From Zygaena filipendulae (Eukaryota > Arthropoda > Insecta > Lepidoptera > Zygaenidae), in NCBI GenBank assembly GCA_907165275.2, contig OU015675.1, positions 4,915,501 to 4,979,500 on the forward strand: DNA of 64,000 nt, in the 5' to 3' direction. Made by a program: the position numbers and the translations under genes. A model generated the notes under the pieces. That model had not been told where the DNA came from, ran no database searches, and was given only the letters and a program-made list of their open reading frames with translations. Positions 20,874-32,178 of this stretch are shown here, piece by piece. The first letter of the stretch is position 1. Each line of letters opens with the position of its first letter.

Positions 20874-23808
20874 GTAAGTACATAAAAAATTAAAGCACTG
20901 ACCGACTTGACTTCTAATAAGCTGTTAGCTTATATATAAAATTATATGTATGTAATATAAAAGTTATTTTACTAACTGATATTTTTAAAATAAATTCATT
21001 GCTTTTGAAATTTTTTTATAGGGTTTTGAAATTTTATTTGTAGAATTTTTTTTTTTATTTATCTATCATTGAAAAAAAAAACAATACTACAGTACTTATA
21101 CACCACTGCCAGTACTTAAACGAAACTTTTTTTAAAATATTAACTGTCTATTATTAATTATATCGATGTACAATTGATATCTTTTGTAATGGTCGCGGTC
21201 AGTGTTTTCAATTTTATCAAAATAGATATTAATTGTAAGTTATCATAACAAATATGAAAAAAAAAACCGCGTAAAATCGTTTCAAACTCCATCTTTATGT
21301 ATACACCTTGACATATCAAGGTGTAAATTCATTACTGCAATTAAAAAACAATTATTATGAATAAAAAACAGTAATGTTGCATAACTCTAATTATCAAACT
21401 TGTGAAATCTTCAATGTAGCACAATCCTTGTCTAATTAATTTTTGTACGTGGGTTATAATTCGTTATATTTACGGATCAAGGACGAATATTTTTCTGACA
21501 CTGTACCTACATAAAAAACTCATTGTAAATTATTTTAAACATCTATACTGACTTATGAATGTGAATCAGGTAAGACTTTATATTACCTATAGATTGATGA
21601 AGTGTATAGGTTTACAGATAGGAAACTCCGCCTATCTTGAGAGCCAAAATGCAAGCAGTTTTTTTTTTTAAGTTACCTTCCACCTGCTTAGACCGCTCCC
21701 GGGATGGTATCGATATGAACATATCTTTACGCTGAGTTTTTAGGTAGAGAAACAAGAAAACATGGCTGGAGGTAACTGCAACCTTGAAGCACAGTTTGTA
21801 GGTATGTATGTTTAATACACATAATATACTCGATGTGTCCTTTCCTCAACAGATTCTCCTTCTGGAAGCTGGTCCTGAAGAGCCAGACGTGACCGATGTA
21901 CCTTCTATAGCACCGGCACTTCGTGGTTCTAGTATAGACTGGATGTACAGGACACAGCCTGAAGAGTTGACTTGTAAAGCGCAAAGAGGCCGTACTTGTG
22001 CTTGGTTTAGGTAAAACTTCTTACAATAAAAAGAAATGGCGTGTACTTTGTACATGCTTAGGAAGTGAAACTTTTGTTTAAAATGTATTTTCATTTCTAT
22101 TTATACTTCTGCTTACTTTATTTGCATAAAGTTGTGCCTCGGACATTTTAAAAAGAAATCTCACCGAGGCCAAAGAAGTTTCACGTCAAAAATAAATTTC
22201 AAACTGTTATTGTTATAAAAACTTACTTTATTTATGTTATTTATTTAGAGGTAAAACTATGGGAGGATCCAGTGCAATTCATTCAATGATTTATATGAGA
22301 GGAAACAAAAAAGATTATGACGGTTGGGAAGAAATGGGAAACCCTGGTTGGAGTTATAGACACGTAAGTTAAGAGTTAAGACACATCAATGTTTGATTGA
22401 TTGATTGAAGTTATATTTTCACGATTATTTTCAATCTGCTATAATTGCACGCAAACTCTAATCGAAACGGGATATTTTACAGGTTTTACCTTATTTCAAG
22501 AAATCTGAAAACAATCAAGACGCTGAAGCACACAATAAATATTACCACGGTGTCGGAGGACCTCTTAATGTTGAAAGATTTTCATACACGGATTACAACA
22601 CGATGATGTTAATACAAGCCTTCGTGGAAAAAGGTTTGCGCATTGTCGATTTTAATGCAGAAACGCAAATCGGTACAAACATAGCGCAAACAACGTCGAT
22701 CGACGGAAAAAGAGTGTCTCTTAATACAGCTTTTATTAGACCAATACGTCACAACAGACTGAACTTAAATATTATTAGCAACGCTTTTGTAACAAAAATA
22801 CTCATTGATCCAAAAACTAAAATAGCTCATGGGGTTCATTACACAATAAATGGTTCACCTCACACTGCTTACGCAAAAAAAGAGGTTATTGTCAGCGCTG
22901 GAGCCCTTAATTCACCAAAATTACTCATGTTGTCTGGGATAGGACCGAAACATCATTTGGAAAGTATTAACATACCAGTTTTGTGTAACCTAAGAGTTGG
23001 ATTCAACCTTCAAGATCACACAACTACAGACGGACTTATCATATCGTTGACAAATAAAACAGCAACGTCTATAAGTGGCGAACAGTTATTGAAAGAAGTG
23101 CATAAATATCACAAACAACCAATAAAGAAAACTGGTCCTTTATCAACTATTAGTCTTCTATCTAGCGTTGCTTTTATTAACACTAAGCATCCATACAGTG
23201 ATGTTCCAGATATACAATTTCATTTTGACGCTAAGAACGTTAAAGAGTTCTACTCTGATCCAAGTACTTACATAGCAACAGATGTATTTCCTCTATCATT
23301 CTACGATGGTTTTTCAGCTAGACCTTTATTGTTGCTTCCCAAAAGTACTGGGTATGTGTTACTGAATTATACAGACCCACTTAATGCACCGCCGTTGATA
23401 TATCCAAGATTTTTTACCAAAAAAGAAGACTTAGATACTTTGATAGCTGGAATTAATTACGTTGTCAGCTTGGAACACACTGAAACGTTTAAGCACGTAG
23501 GAGCTACTTTTGTAAAGACACCATTGCCTGGTTGCACTGATTTTCAATGGGGTACGTACAATTATTTCGCTTGTATACTCATAAAATATACATCGACGAT
23601 ATACCATCCGACTGGAACGTGTAAAATGGGACCTAAATGGGATAAAGATGCTGTTGTGGATCCCAGATTGAGAGTTTATGGGATCAATAGGTTAAGAGTA
23701 GTTGATGCTTCGATCATGCCCACAATAGTTAGAGGTAACACAAACGCTCCTACTGTAATGATTGCTGAGAAAGCATCGGATATGATCAAAGAAGATTGGT
23801 TTTCTTAA
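20199..23808 (+). CDS. GMC oxidoreductase, glucose dehydrogenase-like (gene 2), four coding exons
   Basis: Coding exons are 20199-20873, 21853-22010, 22249-22363 and 22483-23808, joined at GT/AG sites in phases 0, 2 and 0, giving 757 aa. It is a close paralogue of gene 1, and exons 2 to 4 match it in length. Visible: GAGSAG (206-211), [11 protein letters not shown] (from 227), [11 protein letters not shown] (279-289), GMC signature [15 protein letters not shown] (456-470), and probable catalytic His691 and Asn737. Position 289 is His where gene 1 and most relatives have Asn. The 200-residue N-terminal region is diverged from gene 1 except for the first ~40 residues and an acidic motif (167-183); it ends in RDRR (192-195), a furin-type site directly before the FAD fold. 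The ATG has AAA before it. A FAD-linked dehydrogenase or oxidase role is expected from the family; the substrate is unknown. Confidence 0.94.
20874..21852 (+). other. Gene 2 intron 1
   Basis: 979 bp from GTAAGTA to CTCAACAG. AT-rich with homopolymer runs. A perfect hairpin (acaccttga/tcaaggtgt) lies at 21303-21324. No mobile element was recognised. Confidence 0.85.
21853..22010 (+). CDS. Gene 2 exon 2
   Basis: 158 nt encoding [17 protein letters not shown] to TCAWF plus two bases of an Arg codon, then donor GTAAAA. Same boundaries as gene 1 exon 2. Confidence 0.94.
22249..22363 (+). CDS. Gene 2 exon 3
   Basis: 115 nt after acceptor ATTTAG. Its first base completes Arg278. Encodes [19 protein letters not shown] and [12 protein letters not shown] before donor GTAAGT. 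Flanking introns are 238 and 119 bp. Confidence 0.94.
22483..23808 (+). CDS. Gene 2 exon 4: rest of FAD domain and substrate domain
   Basis: 441 codons plus TAA after acceptor TTTTACAG, starting [11 protein letters not shown]. Holds the second GMC signature and the catalytic His691/Asn737 segment. The last 203 bp before the final codons are nearly identical to gene 1. Confidence 0.95.
   Translation, partial: VLPYFKKSENNQDAEAHNKYYHGVGGPLNVERFSYTDYNTMMLIQAFVEKGLRIVDFNAETQIGTNIAQTTSIDGKRVSLNTAFIRPIRHNRLNLNIISNAFVTKILIDPKTKIAHGVHYTINGSPHTAYAKKEVIVSAGALNSPKLLMLSGIGPKHHLESINIPVLCNLRVGFNLQDHTTTDGLIISLTNKTATSISGEQLLKEVHKYHKQPIKKTGPLSTISLLSSVAFINTKHPYSDVPDIQFHFDAKNVKEFYSDPSTYIATDVFPLSFYDGFSARPLLLLPKSTGYVLLNYTDPLNAPPLIYPRFFTKKEDLDTLIAGINYVVSLEHTETFKHVGATFVKTPLPGCTDFQWGTYNYFACILIKYTSTIYHPTGTCKMGPKWDKDAVVDPRLRVYGINRLRVVDASIMPTIVRGNTNAPTVMIAEKASDMIKEDWFS
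23599..23801 (+). repeat. Near-identical 3' coding tract shared with gene 1
   Basis: Partner of 16030-16232. Four single-base differences are visible over 203 bp. Confidence 0.9.
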
Positions 23809-23892
23809 CTATTAATTTTTCAATTTAGTGCTAATATTAAATAATTAATTAGTTCAAAAATACAAAGTTTATCATACAACGTATTTAAAATT

Positions 23893-23898
23893 AATAAA
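23893..23898 (+). terminator. Candidate polyadenylation signal of gene 2
   Basis: AATAAA 85 bp after the stop codon. The 147-bp relic at 32032-32178 ends just upstream of the equivalent position. Confidence 0.5.
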
Positions 23899-24570
23899 AT
23901 ATAAGTTACCAAAATCATGTCACGAGTTGTATAATTATAGTTACTTGCTATCCGTACTGTTTTAATTTATTGGTAGGAAATTATGTAATTGAGGTGTAAT
24001 TTTAATTAGGTACATAATTTTGAACGAATTCACAAGAAAGTAACATTTTGTAAAATTATGTGATACAGTAACGACAGATCATAAATTCTTTTAAAATATT
24101 TAGAAACGAAGCGTTTACCAACTAATAATAAATTTAGTATCCAAGTCTTAGTATAAGTTTGTAAGGTTTTTATTATAATAAATAAAAGAAATTTGCGAGT
24201 AGGTACATTAAAGTAACACGTTTTCTTTTGTTCTAACGAACGCATGATGTTAGTCACGAGTTGAAACAAACTTCTTATTCTTGAGTAACAGGAAAGTAAC
24301 AAACAAAGAAGGAAATTGTTGTTCACGAAGACTCATCTGAAATAATAACTAAAAGAGTGAAGAAAATGGAAAAAGAAGAGGTTGGAGGTTGTATTGTAAG
24401 ATTTTCAAAAGTTTTTAAATTTGTCAACGTAGGGAAAGAATATAAAAAATAGATGCAACATTGAACTTCTTTTCTTTTTTTTTCAACAGCCAAATTGAAA
24501 TCGGGATTTGAGCGTTGTTTTTTTTTATAAAAAAACACTTATTTCAGAAAGAGTATTCCATACTTCCATA

Positions 24571-24772
24571 TCCATACTAATAATATTATGAATGAGAAAG
24601 TAACTCTGTCTCTATCTGGTACTTTTTAAATTCAAGCCCCTAACAGATTTCTATTTAATTTGAGAGGGAGAAATATTGCATTATGAAGATAGACATAAGC
24701 CATTTAATGTTTTATGCCTGTAGTGACGGATTTTCGAAACTCACGCGGGCGAAGTCACGTGGAATTACTAGT
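24571..24772 (+). mobile_element. Shared-tail retroposon, family A
   Basis: Head reads catactaataatattatgaa and the tail is a worn aactcacgcgggcgaag form ending in CTAGT. Confidence 0.6.
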
Positions 24773-24847
24773 TTTTTATAAATTTGGTAAATGTATTTAC
24801 TTTTCGTTGATGCTATTTAGGTCACTATAGATTTCTATAGTCATGTA

Positions 24848-25080
24848 GAGCTTGTCTAAACTAAAATGACGCGCCCCACTACTTAATTAGCCGTTTTAGA
24901 TGTACGTATCATGTATTGATAATCTCTTTAATAGTGTGAGTGCGGCGACACTATGCGGCAACTGAGGACGAATGGCAAGACCAGATTTATATGACAGTGT
25001 GTCGTATCGATATTTCGACAGTTGTGCGTGTGCGTATACCGTGCGGAGGGGCGCGTCATTTTAGCTTAGACGTCAAGCTC
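24848..25080. mobile_element. TA-flanked inverted-repeat element (Tc1/mariner-like MITE)
   Basis: Terminal inverted repeats of about 30 bp: left GAGCTTGTCTAAACTAAAAT then GACGCGCCCC, right the complement with a 3-bp difference in length. TA lies on both sides (24846-24847 and 25081-25082), as expected for Tc1/mariner target duplication. 233 bp, no transposase. Confidence 0.75.
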
Positions 25081-26300
25081 TAACAGAGTTACAGGGAGCA
25101 ATTTAAGTCTATTAAAACCTGAGCTACATCCACGGCCGGCAAGTTTAAATGGCGGTCGTTCAAGACGCTCGTCGCTCGGCCCATTCCAAGACACATCTGC
25201 TGTTTCTACACCCCCATTATCTGCCGCTATAAACCGCTGAGAAGCAGACAATCTGAAGCAATACTCACTTTCTACTATCTAAAATCACCACCAACCAAAG
25301 TTGACCTACCCTCTCCCTCCAGTTTCAACCGCAGCAAAGACCCGTAGGTGTCCTATTCAAGAAACGGTCGGATCATTTTAAATCGGTATTGCCATAAACT
25401 TTACAAGGCTATAGAATTTAAACTTCATCAAAGTGCTATAAATAAATAGGAAGCTAGTTGGAATTTGTGGCTTCTGAAGTTCAGGAGCTCAGTGTTTTAA
25501 CGCTTTGTAACCTAAGCTTTCAAGTGTCGTAAATTGTGAGTTGTGCATTTTGAAAGTTATTAGAAATTAACAGGTGTATTCTGTACACTTTTGACCAATC
25601 ATTAAAAAAATAACTGAACTTAGACATTATCACACGGCACCATCTGGTCTCAAACTATGCTTAGTTTGTACTTTTTTCTGCACCCTTTTCTACATACATA
25701 CTGATATTATAAATAGGAAAGATTTGTATTTTTGATTATTTGTTTGTTATGATTAAACTCGATAACTACTGGAAAAAAAAGGAGGTATAGTGTATAGTTA
25801 CAGTGATTGCTTGGACACGTGCAATTTATTCTTTCTTTCTAATTTAAGAAATTGTGTGAAAATATTGTTTTGTATTCAATAAAATAAAGAAAATATATCT
25901 TTAGAATCGTATCAGTACCTAGTTCTAGAAATCACTCTTTGCATATAATGATTTATTAACCTCGGGTTGACGATACACAAGATGAAGTCTATCAAATCAC
26001 TTTCAATAACATTATTTTCACAATGAATCAGACGATGGAAAAAAATGTAGGTTAGATAATGCAGGTTTTTAAGCAACTCGTATTCGCTTCGCTAATGACC
26101 TCAAAAATCGATCGAGCTAAACGACTTGGGTGGGTTACTATTGTTGTGTAATAAATACCTTATTATATCTATTTAAAAATAGCTATATGCAATTTAAACG
26201 GTTGGCAAAGTATTGACGTTTCGATCAGCAGTATTTTATACTACATCTACTATATCTACATTGACGTTTTTAAGATGATAATGTATGAGCAAACATTTAA
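25081..26300. other. Intergenic; GC-richer block at 25081-25260
   Basis: The first ~180 bp are richer in GC than the neighbourhood and open on the minus strand for 61 codons, but the frame matches no family I recognise. The remainder is AT-rich with no gene seen. Confidence 0.35.
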
Positions 26301-26303
26301 AAC

Positions 26304-26519
26304 TAGCTGATGTTCCCTGCGGTTTCACCCGCGTTAATTTCGGAGACCCCCCGGGAATTCCTGGACAAAAAGTACCATATGTCCTTCTCTGTACCCCTGA
26401 CAACGGATATGCAAAATTTCATGATGATTGGTTGAGCAGTCTAGGCGTGAAAGCGTAACAGACAGACAGACAGACAAACAGACAGTGTTACTTTCGCATT
26501 TATAATATTAGTAGGGATT
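26304..26519 (-). mobile_element. Shared-tail retroposon, family A, near full length
   Basis: Runs on the minus strand from the head (ccctactaatattataaatg) through a (GTCT)n stretch and gcctagactgctcaaccaat to the CGGGTGAAACCGCAGGGA tail. About 216 bp, non-coding. Confidence 0.8.
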
Positions 26520-26522
26520 AGA

Positions 26523-26960
26523 TACATACTCGCTCAGACAGAAAGAGTCATTGGGCTCTTTTAAAGCTGCACTTCAAAGGCACTATTTAACTCTAAGTGG
26601 CTATCTACAAAAATTATGATTAATGTATGTAGTGTAAAATATCGTTTTATCTTTATTTTTATATATGCATTATATCACCTATTGCAACTTGTATGTATGT
26701 ATGTTTATAAAGTTGTATTATATTTAGGATATCTAAGTATTAGCGTTGTATTATCCTTATATAGTATATAGCTAGGTATTATACGTTGTGCACCCAGCAC
26801 CAGCTTCTAGTTTCTATTTACAGCTCTCTATCACCTTAAGGTTGCCTTGAAAAGATTGCCTCTAGCAATAAGGCCGCCTTTTGCTCTGTATTTACTTTTT
26901 ATCTATCTTAGTTTTTATTTTCTCTTTTGGGGCAATAAAGCATATTTGATTTGATTTGAT
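26523..26960 (+). mobile_element. 5'-truncated LINE (family L1), last codons plus 3' UTR
   Basis: Opens with a readable end of a LINE protein (SLGSFKAALQRHYLTLSGYL, then a few residues and a stop near 26622), continues through a 3' UTR that matches 1452-1607, contains AATAAAG and ends in TTTGA repeats. A fragment on the opposite strand is at 28604-28665. Confidence 0.75.
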
Positions 26961-27264
26961 CCTTTTATAAATCGCAAACTGTCGGTATCTATTCACTCCG
27001 AGTCTATGGTTACACGCAACATCTCCAAAGCTACACTGCACAAGCAGCTAAATTTGTCACAAGTTGCTATCTCGGAAACTTCGTCGAGGCACACATCGTT
27101 AATGGATTACTTGTTGAGAACTTTTTAAGTACACTGTCTTTGTAATAATGAAATGGCACGGCAGTCGGTGTTAATGCTTTATTATACTAATTTCCGTGCA
27201 GACGATCACCTGTTCCATCAGACAAAGTGTTCAAGAAAAGTATTTTGTATAGGTATATAACTAC

Positions 27265-27545
27265 TAGCTGTTCCCCGCGGTTTCACCCGCGTTAATTTCG
27301 GAGTTCCTGCAGGAATTTCGGGATAAGAAGTACCCTATGTACTTTTCTGTGCCCCTAACAACGTAGGCGACTTGAATTTTCCCACGCTTCCAACAATTAT
27401 TTTTTAAACCTTGACAAATTATATACCTAAACCTTAATTATGGATCACTCTTTTGATGAAAACCGCATGATAATCCGTTCAGTAGTCGTTTTTGAGTTTA
27501 TCGCGAACAAACAGACGGATGCGGCCGAGGACTTTGTTTTATTAT
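27265..27545 (-). mobile_element. Shared-tail retroposon
   Basis: Minus-strand copy whose tail, read on the + strand, is CTAGCTGTTCCCCGCGGTTT; the core gtacccta...gcccctaacaacg is followed by a different head. Confidence 0.7.
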
Positions 27546-27707
27546 ATTTATTTACCTAATAACAATTTGAAGTATATTGTTAAAATAAATTATTGATAAG
27601 ATAAACTTTATTCAGCAAAAACAAACACGTACCTACACCACGCAACAAACACTTTACAATTGCATTTAAAGTTTTTTGGGACATAATAATTATTATTAAT
27701 AATCTTA

Positions 27708-27944
27708 CCGCCGCACTCAGAGTCGACTTTAATGATTACTTAGTTAAGTATAGATTTTTGAAACAAAACTGCCGCAATCAGACAAGTTTAATAAATTAAT
27801 GTTAATTGGCATTTAACTAATTAAGATACATCTCATTAAATGCCAATTAACATTAATTTACTGAACGTCTCTGATTGCGGTAGTTTTGTTTTAAAAATCT
27901 ATACTTAACTAAGTAATCATTAAAGTCGACTCTGAGTGCGGCCG
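27708..27944. mobile_element. Palindromic MITE with TTA target duplication (PIF/Harbinger-like), copy 1
   Basis: 237 bp with inverted repeats covering roughly 110 bp per side (gccgcactcagagtcgac at the left end and its complement at the right). TTA flanks both ends (27705-27707, 27945-27947), the TWA duplication typical of PIF/Harbinger. Copy 2 is in the opposite orientation at 28697. Confidence 0.85.
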
Positions 27945-28696
27945 TTAAACGCCTTAATTAAGGTTAAATATTGTTAATCGGAATATAAAATTATGTATCC
28001 ACAGATTGAAAACTTTCATAAGATTCCAATTCTCGCAAGCTCTAACGAATCGAGAGCGCAGATGGTAACGACAATAACTCCGAAATTTACATTCATTTCA
28101 CTCTGTTGTTAAACTTTTAACTCATTTGCTTATTTTATTCAGCTGTGGCAACTCTAGCAAATAAATAATTTAAATACGCATAGTCAAAGTAACCAGAATT
28201 GTTGCCCACCCACGGATACAATTTACAATTGTGGCAAAATTTAAAATTTAAATTCCAAATTTATTTTCTCTAACAGCACAAAAGCGCGACAGGAAGTATA
28301 CCATGACAAAAGTATTATAGCCTTAAGTATCAAACCAATTATTATGCAAAAATATTCACAAAAAGTGTGCCATCACTTTTGAAACTTCAAAGAAGTTTTA
28401 TGCTGAATAAAAGACGAAATGCAAGGCGAATATAAAAATAAATTTTAATAACACTAAAACACGCTAACTTTCTCATTATATTATAGTTGGTTCTAAAAGA
28501 ATTCAAAATATTTTCTCTTTAATCAAATTACATTCAAATATACCTATACTTCATTTCCTCAAAAGAGATAGTAAAACTAAAACAAATATAAGAAAAGACA
28601 GACTAAAAGGCGGCCTTATTTCTAGAGACAATCTTTTCAAGGCAAACTTAAGGTCATAGAGAGAGTTGAATGGAGATGTATTACTTAATACTTTAA

Positions 28697-28933
28697 CGGC
28701 CGCACTCAGAGTCGACTTTAATGATTACTTAGTTAAGTATAGATTTTTAAAACAAAACTGCCGCAATCAGAGACGTTCAGTAAATTAATATTAATTGGCA
28801 TTTAATGAGATGTAACTTAATTAGTTAAATGCCAATTAACATTAATTTATTAAAATTGTCTAATTGCGGCAGTTTTGTTTTAAAAATCTTTACTTAACTA
28901 AGTAATCATTAAAGTCGACTCTGAGTGCGGCCG
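28697..28933. mobile_element. Palindromic MITE with TAA target duplication (PIF/Harbinger-like), copy 2
   Basis: Also exactly 237 bp, with TAA on both sides (28694-28696, 28934-28936). Ends CGGCCGCACTC/GAGTGCGGCCG. The central asymmetric bases show it is inverted relative to copy 1. Confidence 0.87.
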
Positions 28934-29071
28934 TAAATTATTTAAAAATCTGTCACAAAAATAGCAGGTATCATCAATGCGTGTGAGCAAAGAGTGATAC
29001 TTTTATAAAAACTTAATTACTTAATATCTTTTTTAAGTACATAGGTACATAGATACTTAACACATAAGTAA

Positions 29072-29138
29072 TTATAATAATAATAATAAACCACTTCACA
29101 ACACACAGATCTACGTGATCCCACGGTAAGCTATTATG
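29072..29138 (-). mobile_element. 3' fragment of tRNA-derived SINE T1
   Basis: (AAT)n followed by cacaacacacagatctac and gatcccacggtaagctatta, matching the 3' part of the SINEs at 7562 and 39120. Confidence 0.7.
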
Positions 29139-29388
29139 TACAACGCCACGTTTTTATCTAAAGTTTTCTCTGTGATTGATGTGTCTTTTTTATTAGTTAG
29201 GTACATGTAAGCAGTGTATTCAGAGTTTTAAAAGTCTTTGATTTAAAATTAAAACCTGTAGGTATAATGTAGAAAATATAGACAAAATCAAATTACGCCT
29301 TACCATTTAGAAAAATTTAGGTACTAATTTAAGCATATGAAAACATAAATAAAAAACTAATCACTAATCAACAATGAATTCCTTTTTA

Positions 29389-29554
29389 TCCTACTAATAT
29401 TATAAACGCGAAAGTTTGTGAGTATGGATGGATGTTTGTTACTCTTTCACGCAAAAACTACTGGATGGATTTAAATGAAACTTTACAATAATACAGCTTA
29501 TACATCAGATTAACACATAGGGTAACGCGGGTTAAATCGCGGAGCACAGCTAGT
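29389..29554 (+). mobile_element. Shared-tail retroposon, family A
   Basis: Head tcctactaatattataaacg, body ttactctttcacgcaaaaac, worn tail aaatcgcggagcacagctag. Confidence 0.75.
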
Positions 29555-30611
29555 AACAACATAAACACTTGGCAATTATGTTGCTAGTTTAACAATATAC
29601 CTGTATCTCAAAAAGTTTTGCACACTCCCAACAAAACTGAAACAACAAAAAAATAACCATCTCGCCCGATTTGCGAGACGTTTCAACTTTACTCCGACCT
29701 CCGAGCAATTTGCGAGAATTGCTCTTTCTTACTCCGATGGAATTGCCAAGGCACAATATAACATTATGCGGGAGACACTTTGAACGTTTTGCATTCTGCC
29801 GTCTTTGTTGCTGTTAGGTTATTTACTTAGTAACTTACTCTTTGAGTAAAGGATGGTGATTTGTAAATGAGATATTAAATCTACACTCATCTAACTAGTC
29901 TACACAAGTCAAGAACCTATTTTAAAAAGAATTTTATATTATCTACAGCGGCCAACTTTATTCGTCAGTTTAGTTTAAATTTATTAATTTACACCGTCGT
30001 GACATTAAATTCCTAACCTAACCCAACTTAAATATTTTGTAAAGTTTATATACACACCTTTACGCCGTTCTTAATTAATTCATTAATCTATATTATACAA
30101 AACTTGAACTCTGATATTTATCAAGGTTCAGACCAAAATTTGGATCTAGAAGTTTAAAATAAGAAAGAATAAAGAAAGGAATTTTGGAAATTCAACCACT
30201 AATAGGGTCGAAAAGTGGTAGTTATGAAAGTGCCTTTAGTTTGGAAATGACAGTTATAGAAGTCAGTATTCTAATTAATGAAGAGGATTTCCTCTTTTGA
30301 AACCTAACAACAACTTACAATAAGAGATGATTGTAAGTAAATATTCTTAGAAGATTTAAGACTAAAGTTACATAAATAAGTTTAACCCAAAGGTATATAG
30401 GTATACAAATATAATGCACCTTCATAACATAATATAAAGTACCTAGCGTTATTTCAACGGGGCATTAAACTGTTAAGGCCCTACAGAGTTCTCACTAGCG
30501 CCAAATTAACATCTATGATTTGAGGATGTAACATCAAAAACAGAAAAGTAGTATAGGATAAATATTAATCTCACCGCAATATTTTAGTATTTACTCACCC
30601 CATTGCCAAAT
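29555..30611. other. Intergenic, no gene seen
   Basis: AT-rich DNA without recognised repeats or open frames of interest. Confidence 0.4.
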
Positions 30612-30943
30612 ACTAGTTGTTCCCCACGGTGTCACTCACTTTACATTCCCGCGGAGTTCCCGTGGGAATTTCAAAATAATAAATAGTCCTTTTCTGTACC
30701 TCTGACCACGTTTTACCAAAATATCATTCAAATCCGTCCAACTGGTTTTATGTGAAGAGGTTATAAACAGTCCAAACTCTCAAATTATAATATTTGTGGG
30801 TTTCTACAGATTTCTTTTTACAATATGATATAGCTTTTTCTCAGAGGTGGGTACAGAAAATAGACATAGGATACTTTTGTCCCGGAATTCCCGTGGGAAC
30901 TCCAAAAGTAACTGGGGTGAAACCACGGGGAACAGCTGTTAGT
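30612..30943. mobile_element. Two shared-tail retroposon pieces in opposite orientation
   Basis: A minus-strand piece (about 30612-30790, starting ctagttgttccccacggtgt) is followed by a plus-strand piece (about 30847-30943) ending GGTGAAACCACGGGGAACAG. Confidence 0.65.
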
Positions 30944-31410
30944 ATCTACAATACAATATTTTCACATTTCAATTATGTAAAAACATTAATAAAACTAGTT
31001 AAATAACTATATATAATATGTTTTTGGCGAGTGGCGCTAATTCGACTGCGAGGACCTTAAGAGTTAAAATGGATGTAGAGATGAAAACAACGAACGCTTG
31101 ACGTGAAGATAGAGAAAATAAGGCAGACGCCGCAGAGGGAAATGAGAGAAGTGCCGAGCCATTAAGGTGTCTTCGGTCGTAGCACGCGACTTGAAAGTTG
31201 TAGTGATGGGCAGCAAACCATCACTAAGATATCGATACTTAATTTAATGATAGGCTAATTGAAGAAATGTTAGGTTACTTTAAGCGTAAAAACACACAAA
31301 CAAATGAACAAACTCTCATTTTCCCACTTATAATAGGATTCTGTTTAATATGAGATTTGCATGCTTGCAACATTAGTAGGTAGGTATATCCTTACTGTTT
31401 TGAATGCGGA

Positions 31411-31592
31411 TGTAAGTTTTTTTGTTTGTTTATTTGTTTGTACTTAACTACTCAACCGACAACTATGAAATTCTGTATAGGTACACGTCGTAAAGGGTAC
31501 ATATATAAAGACAAAGGATAGGTACTTGTTATTACGGAAGTTCCGTAGGAACTCCGAAATGAACGCGAGTGAAACCGTGGGTAACACCTAGT
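31411..31592 (+). mobile_element. Shared-tail retroposon, worn
   Basis: Ends with gagtgaaaccgtgggtaaca then CCTAGT; the body contains ggaactccgaaatgaacg. Confidence 0.6.
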
Positions 31593-32031
31593 TTAATAAA
31601 AAATACAGTTAGCTCGACAGTAAATTAAAATGCTTATACATGTAGGACACACTTTTCGATATTCGATAATTCAAAGTTAACATCACTAACATGTATGCAA
31701 TGGAGCGTCAGACAATGGTCTCAGTCGGTTAGACACAAATTGGTAAGTACAGAGATGACTTCAAACTATAGCCTCCAATTGAACTACATTACCCTGTCTG
31801 GTCGCCTGCATGTCATGTTACAATTGGCATGCAATTGTATGATTCATTTATTATTACTTTGCTGTTGCTCGCTACGTTGTCACCCAGTTCAATTATTCCT
31901 TCTGGAAATCTTTGTTCTGGGATGAAATGTTTATTAATAAATATTGATATATTCTTATAGTACTCGGGAGCATCTTATAAGTTAATATTTTATATTTTAA
32001 ATCAATTATAAGAATAATTTTTATTTAAACG

Positions 32032-32178
32032 GGTAACACAAACGCTCTTACTGTAATGATTGCTGAGAAAGCATCGGATATGATCAAGGAAGATTGGTTT
32101 TCTTAGCTGTTAATTTTGCAATTTAGTGCTAATATCAAATAATTAATTAGCTTAAAAATACAAGGTTTATTATACAAC
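32032..32178 (+). pseudogene. Relic of a GMC gene 3' end (C-terminus plus 3' UTR)
   Basis: 147 bp aligning without gaps to 23734-23880 of gene 2, with about 10 differences (about 93%). It covers codons GNTNAPT to the last codon, with Pro to Leu and TAG in place of TAA, and then 72 bp of 3' UTR. Nothing of the rest of the gene lies upstream. The right end abuts the tail of a retroposon. It is too short to be functional and is most simply a partial duplication of gene 2 or of a lost third paralogue. Confidence 0.9.
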
